A stretch of 64,000 nt of DNA, from assembly GCA_026874595.1 (NCBI GenBank), contig CM049318.1, positions 28,918,956 to 28,982,955 on the forward strand, read 5' to 3'. Below the pieces are notes generated by a model. That model searched no databases. It saw nothing but the letters and a program-made list of their open reading frames with translations, and was not told the origin of the DNA. Numbering within the stretch: position 1 is the first letter of the stretch; every line of letters begins with the position of its first letter. The position numbers and the translations under genes were made by a program. Positions 1 through 11,918 of this stretch are shown here, in pieces. The stretch comes from Sipunculus nudus. Taxonomy: Eukaryota > Annelida > Sipuncula > Golfingiida > Sipunculidae.

Positions 1-204
1 ACTTACAGTTGCTCATTCAATTTACAAGCTGTGCTACTGATATTTATAACAGGAACACTGACAAACAATACACAAAACTTGAGTTGTGATAGACCATTTG
101 TGCCTATGGTGTCATTTATCAGATCATTGCCATAGCACACCCTCAAGCTGTCATCATTTTAAGATAAAGTGAACATGAAGTTCTGTATAATCGATAAAAA
201 AAAG

Positions 205-930
205 TACCCAGAGGGACCATATTAGTGGGAAATGAATTTACATAGTGCAAGATATTCAGAATATCTAACAAATTCTTCAATATGGACACATCTTTGCATC
301 AGATAATCATGTACAGTAAAATGGATTTGGATGTAGCATTGTACCAGATCATCAGAGATCAGTGACTCTGGAGACATCTTTTAACCAGAACACAGAATTT
401 ATTGTGTTGGCAAAAAGACAGCCGGAGGGACCATTTGAGCTGGATTTATATTCAGAATATCTTTAATATGGACGCATCCTGCATCAGATAAAAAATAAAA
501 AGGATTTGGATGTAGTATTCCAACAGATCGTCAGAGTTCAGTGACTTTGGAGACATCTATGTACCAGAACACAGAATTTATTGTAGTTAGACGCATTCTT
601 ATTATACCAGACCACAGAAATTATTGAAGTGTACAACATTTTTGTACTGCATGGATGGTTGATGGGGGGGGGGGGGGCAATTTTTTTCTACAGGACCACA
701 GAATTCATGTACACAAGTGACTTTTATTGCACCAGACCAAAGAGTTTACTGAAGGTAAACTTATCTTTATACCAGACTACCACATTATATTGAAGGTTTA
801 CACATCTTTCTACCAGGCCACCAGAATTTATTGAAGCTGGACCTGTCATAGTACAGGACCAAAGAATTATCATACTCATCTTTATAACATATCTGAATTT
901 ATTGAATTTGATACATGTATATTTATATGT
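205..930. repeat. Upstream tandem repeats 5' of first exon
   Basis: A block of roughly 180-200 bp is present twice (about 211-418 and 424-592), each copy ending in a phrase like ACCAGAACACAGAATTTATTG. From about 590 to 905 that phrase recurs in degenerate form at roughly 45-60 bp spacing. A run of 14 G lies at 664-677. The block ends just before the proposed first coding exon, so it would lie in the promoter or 5' UTR. No TATA box or initiator stands out. Confidence 0.6.
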
Positions 931-950
931 GAACAAAAGATCAAACTGAA

Positions 951-1049
951 ATGTCAGAGATGGTCAAAAAAAACCTTTGGAAGAAACAGATGACTGATGT
1001 GGGCATGATGGCAGTGGTTGTTATGGCTTTTCTTCTCACACCTGTTCAG
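951..1049 (+). CDS. Exon 1: signal peptide of TNFR-like protein
   Basis: The ATG at 951 is preceded by an in-frame TGA at 930 with no ATG between, so it is the natural start. The 33 codons give a basic N-terminal segment with KK pairs followed by a hydrophobic stretch (VGMMAVVVMAFLL) ending in TPVQ. This is the layout of a signal peptide or signal anchor. The exon ends at CAG|GTATGT, a strong donor, in phase 0. It joins in phase to the cysteine-rich exon at 5629 (phase 0), which begins GAPNYP and could supply the cleavage site. An acceptor at 4055 is also phase-compatible but leads to an early stop. The role is inferred from layout only; a 33-codon reading frame is short evidence. Confidence 0.6.
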
Positions 1050-1660
1050 GTATGTTTTGTTATAAATTTTTTTACACATTAAGCAAATGATTGATTTTGT
1101 TGTGCACATTAATTGTCATTCAGAAATTATTCTTTTCTGTATATATTGTCAGTGCTGCTTTACTCTGTTCCACCAACCTGTGTCCATGTAGCCATGACAA
1201 TATGACACCCAGGCCTTAGGAAATAACCTGACGGGCCATCAAAAATCTACGTTTGGGGTGACAGGCTGTCGCTAGTGTTCATGCATCTAGTTTTGGAGAA
1301 TATTTTTTCAACTGGCAGGATAATTGTTTGTTGGCAATTTTCCTAAGTTATATACCTAATTTTTAATAAGGAAACAGAAAGCGGGCTAACAGCAATATTT
1401 AAGAAATCCAAAATTAAGAAATAAAAAAAAATCTGATTAGATTATGTTATGTTAACAGTCTGAATAACAGTACAAGTCAAATGAAAGATGGCCACTCAAA
1501 CATTCTGTTTGCCACTGATCATATTAACTTCTCCAAATAGTAGAAAAATGTAAAACTTGGATTCTGTATTGACAGATAGTAACCCCCAACTGATTTGTTT
1601 TCTACTGACTGACACATAGGACAGGGGTAACAAATTTTAGGCTTTTTGTCTGCTTTTATT
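1050..1660. other. Intron 1, 5' part: nothing recognised
   Basis: AT-rich sequence with short A and T runs. No open frame, RNA gene or repeat boundary could be supported on either strand. Confidence 0.4.
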
Positions 1661-1664
1661 TGAT

Positions 1665-2470
1665 GCCGCCATGTGCATTTCCGGAGATCTTCTCTGAGAC
1701 CACTAGACTGATTTATCTGAAACTTGACTCCATTATTTGACCGCATGTTAACTGGTGCATAACTATTTTGCATTGACCTCTGACCTTTCCTCTGTGTCTG
1801 GTGTCCATCTGTGCGCTTGTTTTCACACATAAAGCATATATATATCTTCGGACTTGTTCAACCAATAGGTCTGAAAACTGGTGACGCCACCTGCAACTAT
1901 TTTTATACAGCATCCATCTGTCCATATGCCTTAGGTGAAAATCACTTACATCTCTGCAGTGGTTTGATGTATTGGCCTGAAATTTTGAAGGTGCATGTAT
2001 ACATCTTGGATAGTTTTCTGGCTTATGTGACAGGTGGCGCCACCTACATTCACAATTACGCTGCAGACATCCATGCTTATATCTCAAGACTAGTTTGACG
2101 TATTGGCCTGAAATTTGCATGTGTATAGATCTTACATAGCTCTTTATCATACACAAAACTGGTGGCGCCATCTGCAACTATTTTGCAGGGTGTCCATCCA
2201 TTTATGTATCTAGGGTAAAAATCACTCATATCTAGGCAGTGGTTTGATTTATCTGCCTGAAGTTTAACATGTGTATACATATACATCTTGGATAGATTTC
2301 TGATTCAAATGACAGGTGGCACCACCTGTGATCATGTTTACCTGGCAGACATCCATGCTGATATGCAACACATCTCGAACTTTTACCCCATATCACTCAA
2401 TACATGCCTCACTTCACCTGTACAACTTTTAGTGAATAGACATAGTCGCTTGTCATTACATGTATTCTAG
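1665..2470 (+). mobile_element. Family A rolling-circle-like element, old copy
   Basis: It contains the family A landmarks in order: the phrase around TGACCTCTGACCT (1774-1786), repeated segments with GGTGGCGCCACC-type palindromes (2034, 2163), and the 3' terminus TATTCTAG (ends 2470) preceded by a decayed version of the family hairpin. The 5' end is eroded, so the left boundary is approximate. It lies inside intron 1. Confidence 0.6.
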
Positions 2471-2489
2471 TTTCCATTGTAATTGTTTT

Positions 2490-3712
2490 TTAGCTCAGCT
2501 GACTTTCAGTCATGCTGGGCTATAGCGATGGGTCTTTGTCCGTCGTCCTTCTGTCTGTCCGTCTGGCCGGCCGTCCGGCCAGCCGTCCGTCCGTTAGCAG
2601 GGCACAAATCGTAACCATAGGGGCTAGGGCCATGAACCCTATGCAGTCTTAGAGGTTATAAAAAGATCTCCTTGCATTCCTAAAATTATGTCACTGCGAC
2701 CTATATTCTCGAAGTTATAGGGTGTGTTTGCACCCCCCAGAAATAACTCTTTGAGACAAAATTTTCATCCCAAACCTTCCATCTTTCACATACAGCTCAC
2801 CTACCAACAGGGGAAGAACCATAATTTTTTTTAGGTCAAAAGGTCAAAGGTCAAGGTCACAGGAGCCTCTTCTTTGAAAAGCCTGTGGATGCATTTTAAG
2901 CCAACCCTTTCATCCCAATTCCTTGATCTTTCACATATAGCTCACCTACTAAGTTGGAGAAGAATCCTATAGATTTTGAGGTCAAAGGTCAGGGTCACAA
3001 GATCCACTTCTTTGAAAAGGTTGTGGACATATTTCAAGCTAGACTTTTCATTCCAATCCTTCCAGCACTGATATCGCTTCTCTGCCAACAGGGGAAAAGA
3101 CCTGTTGATTTTGAGGTCAAAGGTCAAGTTCACAGCACCCACTTCTTGCGTGGAATCATTTTCAGGCAAACTTTTCAATCTGTACCTTCCATTTGTCATA
3201 TATGGCTTACCTACCAATAAGGGAAGAAGCCTATTGATGTTGAGGTCAAAAAGTCAAAGGTCAAGGTCACAATATTTAATTGTTCTAAATGCTTGTGAGC
3301 ATATTTCAAGTGTAACTGTTCAACCCAAACCTTCAGTCTTTCAAATATGCCACACCTATGCATCACTCAGTTTGACTCAAACTTCATATTTATGGGTCTT
3401 TTTGCTTGAATAAATAACTTATTGATTTTGGGGTCAGCTGGTCAGCAGGTAAAAGGTTGCAGGTCAAAGTTATTCACCCTTTGGTTGCCAAGTAATTACA
3501 CCAGATTTAAGTGGTCAGTAGTTACCCATCATTTAGAAAGAATCCAGTTGATATGTGGGCAAAAGGCCAAGGTCATAGGTCAGAGATGTTCACAATTACT
3601 TATTTTATAGACCATCTCTATTTTTCTTGTATATATAACCATCCCACTTCAGCTGGTACATCTCCCTGTGTGGCTGTAATTGTGAGTGACACTGGTGACA
3701 TATGACTCCCTT
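2490..3712 (+). mobile_element. Family G element, old copy with AGGTCA-rich tandem units
   Basis: It starts TTAGCTCAGCTGAC, followed by a GTCC/GTCT-rich segment typical of family G. Its core is four or five degenerate units of about 140-145 bp, each carrying AGGTCAAAGGTCA-like direct repeats (near 2836, 2979, 3115, 3245). The 3' end is degraded around 3650-3712. The duplicated AGGTCA half-sites resemble nuclear receptor DR1 sites; no function is shown. Confidence 0.55.
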
Positions 3713-4054
3713 TTGTATCAGCCTATTAAGTGATAAGGCTGAGTGATAAGTACCTCGTTACTTCATAACAAAAACACTGTTGTCGGAATGCTTCAGCCAG
3801 GCATTAAGACTATGAGAGTATAGTATTAAGGTTTAGCTACTGATTTATAAGATGATGGGAACATTTTGCAGTTTATTTTATGGAATCCTAGCAATAAACT
3901 TAGTTTCCTAGATATCTGAATATTTTAATATATATCACCACATATAAAAGCAAGTGTTTGTTCTCATAATATGTGGATGTGTACCTTGATTTAGGATGGC
4001 TTTTGTTTTATTTCAAGACTCTTAGTCATGCTTTCTGCATTTCTTTTCTTTCAG
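3713..4054. other. Intron 1, middle part: nothing recognised
   Basis: AT-rich sequence ending in a good polypyrimidine tract and acceptor (TTTCTTTCAG at 4045-4054). No gene or clear repeat is seen. Confidence 0.4.
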
Positions 4055-4159
4055 GTTTGGCAGTTTACCTACCCTGCTGACCCCATTGAAAAGCAGAGTG
4101 ATAATAAAAAATATTGGACTTACACTTTTTACAATTGCATATCTATAAATCTGATATGA
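4055..4159 (+). CDS. Possible alternative terminal exon with early stop
   Basis: The acceptor TTCTTTTCTTTCAG ending at 4054 is strong. Entered in phase 0 from exon 1, it reads 34 codons (starting VWQFTYPADP) to a TGA at 4157-4159. No phase-0 donor exists before the stop. AATAAA motifs follow at 4522 and 4572, so exon 1 plus this exon could form a short transcript of about 67 codons encoding a signal peptide and a small tail. It could equally be a cryptic acceptor. The peptide has no recognised domain. Confidence 0.25.
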   Translation, partial: VWQFTYPADPIEKQSDNKKYWTYTFYNCISINLI

Positions 4160-5628
4160 GGGCCTGGACATGCCTTTTGAATTATTTTTGGCATTCATTA
4201 CTGGATAATTTGCCCCAAGTTCGGTCTCTTATTGGAGAATGTTGGATATCAAATGTCATACTTGTCAGAAATCCATTATGTCTGCCAGTTAGCCACCTTA
4301 GAAATTCTTTCTTCAGTGCAGTTTCAGTAATTTTTCTTTAATGTTTGGTCCGATTTAGAGAATGTTTGTTGTCTGATTTCAGACTTGTCAGAAGTCCAAT
4401 ATGGCCACCAGGCATCCATCTTTTAATTCCTTTTGATCATATTATCTCAAGAACAGTTAAAGTGAATGCAGTTGGATGCATATTTATGTAATCTTGTAAA
4501 GGATTGGGTCAAATATTTCTGAATAAATATTACCATCATTTATAAAAGTGCAGTACAGTTAGCTTGTATTGAATAAAAAATCATACAGAAGCACCTGTTT
4601 CTCAATAATTGTTGCATGTATTTCCTTGATTTTTGCTATATATTTTGATCTTATATTTGCCCTTTGTGGTGTTCCTTTTGAGACTGACAGGTTTCAAGCA
4701 TGCTGTTGGAATAGTTCCTGATTGCTTAACAATCATGCATTTTCCCCAGACCTTCAATTCACTGTGTTTTAACCAGACATAGGTGATATATATTTCTGTT
4801 GTCATAGAAAATGTTCAACAAATTGGCAAATTGGTTCTTCAAAATTTGACTTGAAGTTGTGAATCTCAGTCCATGATGTCACAGGTCATGCTTGTTATAT
4901 ATTAGTTTTTGCAAAGCTAAGAGAAAATGAGCCTGCTATTTGGTGATAATCATGTACTAAATATATGATTGCTAAATAATAATCTGATAAGACTGCCATG
5001 TAAAAACCATAAGAGGTTTTTGAGATACCATGTTGCATTTGGAATATTACAGATGGACACAGGTGGACAGAAAGTTTATTTATAACTTTTTTTCATTTTT
5101 CTGCTGTGGCAGGGAAATATTATGTTTATTTTTAACCCTTTTTTCAGCATGTCCATTTTTGGCAGGAGAATAACAATTTATTTAAAGAACACATTTTATC
5201 ATATTACATTTTTCAAATTTACAAGATGTCTCACCTTAATTAAATTCCCAACAACATTCACACATATTAAATGAGATCAGAGGTCACAAGACATTTAAGA
5301 CCGGCATATTATGCAGTTTTGCAGTGCTTTTTGTCATTTTGGTAATAACATTAAAAGGTAGGTCCTAAACAGTATTACAAGTCTTCTGAAGACATGCAGT
5401 AGTCACTCCACCTCAGCTCAAGATTAACTTCAACATAAATCATCATTATTAATTTGGAGTGTGTTGTCATTCAGGCCACAGAAAATAAACCAGTTTGTCC
5501 CTGTGATTTTTGCTGGGTGTTTCATGACACAACTTGGAATCCTAAGGGGTTAGTCTGTGTTGTATTAAATGGTGCACCAAGCCATCCCATCTGTAACTGT
5601 TGTTCAGGCTCTGTGTTTATTCTTTCAG
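4160..5628. other. Intron 1, 3' part, AT-rich
   Basis: Mostly low-complexity AT-rich sequence with AATAAA at 4522 and 4572. Near its 3' end, 5571-5615 is a diverged copy of the first part of the next exon (see the findings). Otherwise nothing is recognised. Confidence 0.4.
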
Positions 5629-5929
5629 GGAGCACCAAACTATCCTATCTGTACTTGTGGACCAGGCTTAGTGGTTAAAATGCCATGTGGAGATAATAAA
5701 GATGCAGTTTGTGAACCATGTCCAGAGCATCATTTCAAACATGGCAGAGATGAAACTCGGAGATGTCAGCCTTGTGAAGATGAATGCCCGGCCAAAGGAA
5801 TGGAAATTGTTAAAAGTTGTACCAGCACTAACAACATGTTATGTCAATGCAAAAAACATTCTGTTCGCGTTGGCCTCAATCCTGTCTGTGAATGCAAGAA
5901 AAATCATATGGCCAAATTTTCTTCACAAG
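5629..5929 (+). CDS. Exon 2: TNF-receptor-type cysteine-rich domains
   Basis: This exon encodes about 100 residues of the extracellular ligand-binding region of a TNF-receptor-superfamily-like protein. The Cys pattern is diagnostic: CTCGPG near the start, PCGDNK, then CEPCPEHHF, RRCQPCEDEC, KSCTSTNNMLCQC and later VCECKK. This gives one complete CRD of the C-x2-C...C-x2-C-x3-C...SCTS-x2-N-x3-C-x-C type with partial CRDs on each side. The acceptor is TCTTTCAG|GGAGCA, phase 0; the donor is CAAG|GTAATT, phase 1. The next exon (11919) begins in phase 1 with more Cys. I cannot assign the family member; ligand and pathway are unknown. Confidence 0.85.
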
Positions 5930-6287
5930 GTAATTATCATCACATTTACATAAAATCTACACTTGCCCATTCAAAGACTCATTTTAAATGTCCCGTCTTT
6001 CAGAATTTTATATCCTGAATCTGAGAAAAATGTATTGCTGTTTTTGTTGTAAGGATATATTTACCTTAATTTATAAACCATCTTCTGAAAATTATCTCAT
6101 TAACTTATTAACTATATTTCAACATGACATTGATTTAAAATTGACCAAGCAGTATTCCTGTTTGGCATCAAATACAATTTGCCAAATACAAATAGAGTAG
6201 CTAGTTTGTATCAACCAAATACAAAACAATTACAAGTGAGTGATGTAAAATACAAATACAAGGCATCAAACACAAATACACAAATAA
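5930..6287. other. Intron 2, 5' part: nothing recognised
   Basis: AT-rich intron sequence with a short CAAATACAAATAC-type run near 6175-6290. No gene or defined element. Confidence 0.4.
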
Positions 6288-7058
6288 GTGTATCAGCCAA
6301 AACGAATGTTTTTTCCGCCGCCGTCGCGTTCGTTTCTGGAGAACTCTTCTGAGACTACTGGACAGATTTTTCTGAAACTTATACAAATTATTGGGTCACA
6401 TGTGAACTGGTGCCTGATTAATTGGCCTTGACCTCTGACCTTTCCTCTCTGCCCAGTGTCCATTTGTGCGTCTGTTTCTAACATAAACCCACATATCTGG
6501 GGAAACGTTTTGACTGATCAGGAAAAAAATTTTGTACAAATGTAGCCCTTGGATAGCTTTATAACATACACAAAAAAGGTGGCGCCACCTGCAGCCATTT
6601 TTGCACAGTGTCCATCTGTTCATCTGCCTTGGTTTAAAATCACTCAAAAGAAGACATCCTGAAGACATCCAGACTCATTTGACAAATCAGGAAAAAATTT
6701 TTTACACAAATGTTGCCCTTGGATAGCTTTATAACAAACACAAAAATGGTGGTGCCACCTGCAGCCATTTTTGCACAGCATCCATCTGTTTGTCTGCTGT
6801 GGGATAAAATCACTCATATCTTTGCAGTGGTTTGACTTTTCAACCTGAAATTTTGCATGTGTATACATCTTGGATAGTTTCTCATTCAAATAACAGGTGG
6901 CGCCACCTACAATCAGGTATACATGGCAGACATCCATTCTAATATGTGACACATGTAACTCTATATCCCCTTGCCACTCCATCCATGCCTCACTTAACCC
7001 ATCCTACTCTGATTTTGGCTGATACACGTAGTCCCTTGTTGACTCACCGGTATTCTAG
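6288..7058 (+). mobile_element. Family A rolling-circle-like element
   Basis: The 5' end reads TGTATCAGCCAAAACGA, a diverged version of the family start. The CCGCCGCCGTCG stretch, the TGACCTCTGACCT motif (6429-6441), two GTGGYGCCACC segments with 'Expected tandem units', and the terminus GGTATTCTAG (ends 7058) follow in the standard order. It is shorter than the 44638 copy because it has fewer internal repeats. It lies in intron 2. Confidence 0.7.
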
Positions 7059-7063
7059 TTTAA

Positions 7064-7568
7064 AACAGAATATTGACCGTGAAAATGTCCATTTTGGGGG
7101 AAATCACACAAATTCTTAAATATCTAAAGAATTTTGCATGGATTGATCCAAAAATTAAGTTGACTGAAGATCTTGGATAGTGTTTTCATGTACCAGAAAT
7201 TGGTGGCGCCATCTATTATCCTTTTCTTGTTTTCGTGCTGCTTATACCCTCAATACTGCCACTTGACAGTACTGTGAGCGTTAAAGTTAAAAAACTATTG
7301 GACAGATTTCTTTCATATTATGCATATCCATAGGTATGGATTATGGGATGATGCATATCAAAATTGGGTCCACTACCTTTCTTATGAGTGACCATGACGA
7401 TACATTACCTTTGTGAAAATCACACAAAATCAAAAATATCTCAATAAGAGAGACATGGATTTGTCCAAAAATCAAATTGACCGAAGATCTTGGATAGCCG
7501 GTTGCATTTCACAAGGTGGTCCATTTATGAAAATTTGTGGTTTACTGTCTTTCAAATAGTAGTGCTAA
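7064..7568. repeat. Dispersed repeat shared with 26860-27230
   Basis: Phrases such as CTTAAATATCT, GACTGAAGATCTTGGATAG and GGTGGCGCCATCTATTATCC recur in the same order near 26890-27010. The two blocks are clearly related, but no ends could be defined. Confidence 0.5.
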
Positions 7569-7571
7569 ATT

Positions 7572-9523
7572 TTAGCTCAGCTGACTGTAAGTCATCTGAG
7601 CTTTAGCAATCACTCTTTGTCCGTTGTCCGTCTGGCCGTCCAGGCTTCCGGTCGTCTCTCCGTTAACAGGGCACAAATCGTAACTGCTGTACCTGGAATC
7701 TTCTTACTTTACATCCAGAGAGGTCCATGAAAATTCTCCTTGGACACCTGGAAATAAGTCTCTGTTACCCATATTCTTTGAGCTATAGGGCTCCAAAGAA
7801 CCTCCCCAGAAAAATGGAAAATTTGATGCAAAAACCTCAAGTATCTGAATAACTAATGCATTGATCACCATGATTCGTTGCATAGATATTGATCATGGAG
7901 TGTTTCATCAATTTCTGCAGACTGGTGGTGCCACCTGTATTTTTTCGATATTTTACAATTTTCTTTCTCTATTTTTGATACCTTAAAGGATGCGGTCATC
8001 TGATAATAAGGCACAAATCATAATGACTGGACCTAGAATCTTCTTTCTCGACATGAAGTGAGGCCCGTGAAAAGTCTCCTAGGAGACCTAAAATTAGGTC
8101 TCTGTTACCCAAAACCTCAGAGCTATGGGGCTCTGAAATATTCCCCAGAATAATGGAAAACTTGATACAAAAGCTCAAGTTTCTCAACAACTAATGCATT
8201 GGTCATCATGATTCTTTGCATGGATATTGGTCATGGAATGTTTCATCAGTTTCTGCAGACTGGTGGCGCCACCTTTTTTTTTTATCTTTTGTGATTTTTT
8301 TCTCTGTTTTTGATACCTTAAAAGATGTGGTCATCTGATAACAAGGCACAAATCATAACGACTGGACCTAGAATCTTCTTTCTTGACATGCAGTGAGGCC
8401 CGTTAAAAGTCTCCTAGGAGACCTAAAATTAGGTCTCTGTTACCCAAAACCTCAGAGCTATGGGGCTCTGAAATATCCCCGAGAATAATGGAAAATTTGA
8501 TACAAAAGCTCAAGTATCTCAACAACTAATGCATTGGTCATCATGATTATTTGCATGGATATTGGTCATGGAATGTTTCATCAGTTTCTGCAGACTGGTG
8601 GTGCCACCTGTTTTTTTTTATCTTTTGTGATTTTTTTCTCTGTTTTTGAGACCTTTAAAGATGTGGTTATTCTTTAACAGTGCACAAATTGTAACCATTC
8701 GTTCTAGATTCTTCTTACTTGACATCCAGGGAGGTCCATGAAAAGTCTTCTTGGAAACCTGAAATTAGATCTCTGTTACCCATATTGTCCAAGCTATGGG
8801 GCTCAAAGTACCCCCCAGAATAATTGAAAATTTGATACCAAAGCAGGGCACAAATCATAACCATTGAACCTAGAATCTTCTATTTTGACAACCAGGGAGG
8901 TAAATAAAAAAGTCTTCTTGGAAACCTGATTTTAGGTCTCTGTTACCCATATTCTGTAAGCTAAGGGGCTTATAAGTACCCCCCAGAATAATTAAAAATT
9001 TGATACCAAAGCAGGGCACAAATCATAACCATTGGACCTAGAATCTTCTATTTTGACAACCTGGGAGGTCAATGAAAAAGTCTTCTTGGAAACCTGAAAT
9101 TAGGTCTCTGTTACCCATATTCTCCAAGCTATGGGGCTAATAAGCACCCCCAGAATACTTGAAAATTTGATACCAAAGCAGGGCACAAATCATTACCATT
9201 TGACCTTAATCTTCTTACTTGACATCCTGAGAATTCCTCAAAAGATCTCAGAAACTTGAATTGAGGTCACTGTGACCTGTATTATCTGAGTTACAGGCCA
9301 TGTTTGAGTATCCCAGAAATAATGCAAATTACACACAAATTCCAAGATTCCTCAGGAGCAGCTGGATGGATTGTCATCAAATTTAATGTGCTTATGGGTG
9401 TTGATGAACTTCAGCTAATATGCATGAACTATGATGCCACCTACATTATCTTAATTTGTTGCTGTGCAAGGACATATTGTCAACATGCCAGTCGGCTGAG
9501 CGTCATGACCCATGGGTCACTTG
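7572..9523 (+). mobile_element. Family G element with tandem CACAAATC units
   Basis: It starts TTAGCTCAGCTGAC (7572) and ends CATGACCCATGGGTCACTTG (ends 9523), with a GACCCATGGGTC palindrome just before the end. The core is a tandem array. Copies near 7670, 8005 and 8342 are spaced about 336 bp and carry a GGTGGYGCCACC palindrome; copies near 8844, 9012 and 9178 are spaced about 167 bp and lack the palindrome half. So the array holds two unit lengths, one about half of the other. Confidence 0.7.
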
Positions 9524-11199
9524 TTTGTGATACAACTACAATCTATACATCACTTTAGAGCTATCAGTATACTCTGTCGAACTGTATCACAATATCACAC
9601 AAGCTGGGGGAATTCCCCTGGGCAGCAAACTAGCTCCAAACTTTCTGGCTGATGTCATTTTGGAATGTCCCGTGTTACATGCTGAGGTACAAAATAACAA
9701 ATTAAGATATAGAAGTCTCAGAGTCTTCATTAAGTTGTACACTATAGCCTAAAATTTAAAGATGGATGTCTTGATGTGTTATAGACCAATTTAAAGAACA
9801 ACATCTGAAATATTGACCAAGTTGTGCATCCATATACCACACAAGGCAAGGCTGTCCCGTTTTTGTTATTCGAAAAACTAAATATTGTAATGTCATGGTT
9901 AGTCAGAATACATTTATAGTGTGGCTTTTTCTGTTCCACTGCATAAATGCTCATAGCAATTAGCTTTGATTTATGTATCAAGTTATGGATTCTACACGGG
10001 CATTTATCTGTAGCAGGCTCTTCATTTAATCTTAAACCTATGTAATGCTGTACATTTTGACCAAACTTTAAGTAGTGGTTCAGTTTATTTTTATTCCTCT
10101 TTGCCTTACAAAACATATTAGGGTTCATGCAAAGATGTGAGCCAAATACTCATTACATAAGCTTTATTTTGGTATGTAGTATGGTATGCTTAAAATAAAA
10201 TATATTCTTAGTTTAAGCACCTCAAATAACTTTAAACTTTGGTAACACTGCATCTTAAGACAGGTCTAAAAGTGGTTTTGTAAAATATTGCTGTTAATGT
10301 TTATTTTTATGAGTTAATGTTAATTTTTTTGTTAAAATTTAGGGAATTTTAAAACACATTTAATCACAGTGCACATTTCTTTTGTAGGTTGACTTCCTGT
10401 AATGCACAAAATTTTGTGCTAAAACAACCTTATGCCATTTTTGTTTTTGCTTTAAAGTACAAATATTATTTTCACACTAAGTATAGATCCACTTGTTTTC
10501 AGTTAATTCTGAAAATTTGAAAAAAATAGCATAAAAACTCTCTAAGATGTGCAGATATTTAACAAAAAAGTAGAAACGGGAGAAAAACAGCTTTACAGTT
10601 TCAGATTTACAATGCTTAACATTGTATTGTGATGTGTAATTTATTTGTCTTGGCCTTAATAAAAACAGATTTTAGCTTGAACATACTGTTTTTTAATAGG
10701 TATTATTAAGGTGAATCACATATCAAATTTTTCAAAAAATGGTAGTTTTGGCCAATGTAAAACTTTATTGACCACCTTGTGACATGTGACTAGCTTTGCC
10801 TTTTGCCAAAGACACCTTCTGTTCTTTTCTTGTTTTTGCGCATTTGATACCCCATCATCACCACTTGAGAGTACTGTGAGCATTATAAGTCCAAAACTTG
10901 TAGAGAGATTAGGCTAAAACAAGCAAATTCTTGGAATTAATGTACTCCACTTTGGGATCTTGTTGTTTTTCTTGCTTGATAACAGACACAGTCAGAGTGA
11001 GAGAGAGACAGACAGACAGACAAGCTAGATACTTCAAAACAAAACAAAACCAAGGTAAGCATGAGAGCAATCAACCAAAATTTGAATGAAATTGGATAAT
11101 ATTAAGGAAAGTTATCGCAAAGAAATGAAAAAATCTGACAGCCGGACAGAGACAGACAGTCAAATCCAAATCAATATCCCCCTGCTTCCGCAGAGCGGG
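9524..11199. other. Intron 2 sequence, largely non-repetitive
   Basis: No repeat family was recognised here apart from short CAGA/GAGA runs near 10990-11025. A 128-codon minus-strand frame (9742-10128) and a short + frame near 9595-9750 are noted under findings and rejected items. Neither can be supported as a gene. Confidence 0.35.
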
Positions 11200-11700
11200 G
11201 GGACAATTATGCATGTCCATTGATCTTGGATACCTCCATCTTGTATTCAAGAATGGTAGTGCCATCTGCAATTGTTTACATGTGCTTTGGGTGAAAATTG
11301 CTTATATCTGAGGAGTGGTTCAAGGTAATGGTCCAATATTTGGCATGTCCATCCATCTTGGAGAGTTTTCTTGTAAAGCTGACAGGTGGCGCCACCTACC
11401 TTACTGTTTACTTGGTATAAATTAATGCCCTTTTCACAGGAATGATTTCCTGGTTTGGCCTGAAATTGTGCGTGTCCATAGATCCTGGATACCTCTCGCC
11501 ATCTGCAATTGTTTACATGTGGCTTCCATCCATACATTAGCTGTAGGTGAAAATTGCTCATATCTAAGGAATTGTTCAATGTGTTGGTCTGCAATTTGGC
11601 ATGTACATCCATCTTAGAGAGTTTTCTCATCAACCAGACAGGTGGCGCCACCTAACTCACCATTTTCATACTATAAAGTAATCTCCTTTTCACAAGAGTG
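11200..11700. repeat. Tandem repeat related to 61180-61860
   Basis: Two units of about 250 bp each contain 'GGCATGTCCATCCATCTTGGAG'-type phrases and an AGGTGGCGCCACCT palindrome (near 11384 and 11640). The same units recur around 57100-57350 and 61180-61860, where they are the flanks of a D insertion. Confidence 0.6.
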
Positions 11701-11918
11701 ATTCACCATATTGGCCCCCATATTTGGTAAAAAATATTGTTACTCGAGTTAATAGCTGCAAGAAACCATGGTTTCTTGCCAAGTGTCAGTATATATGCTG
11801 CTGAAGATGGGGGCCTATTCTTAAAGGTGGGGGATTACTATGTCTTGGGGTACTATGGCACTTGCGGTGGGAAGAAATGTCTAGTTTGTTAATGGATGTT
11901 GTTTGATTCCATTTGTAG

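Noticed and set aside
4097-4098. GTGATA as donor for the 4055 exon
   Set aside because: It is a weak donor in phase 1 and would not fit the phase-0 start of exon 2.
9742-10128. 128-codon minus-strand frame
   Set aside because: No recognisable domain, no start context or splice support; AT-rich intronic sequence often leaves frames of this size.
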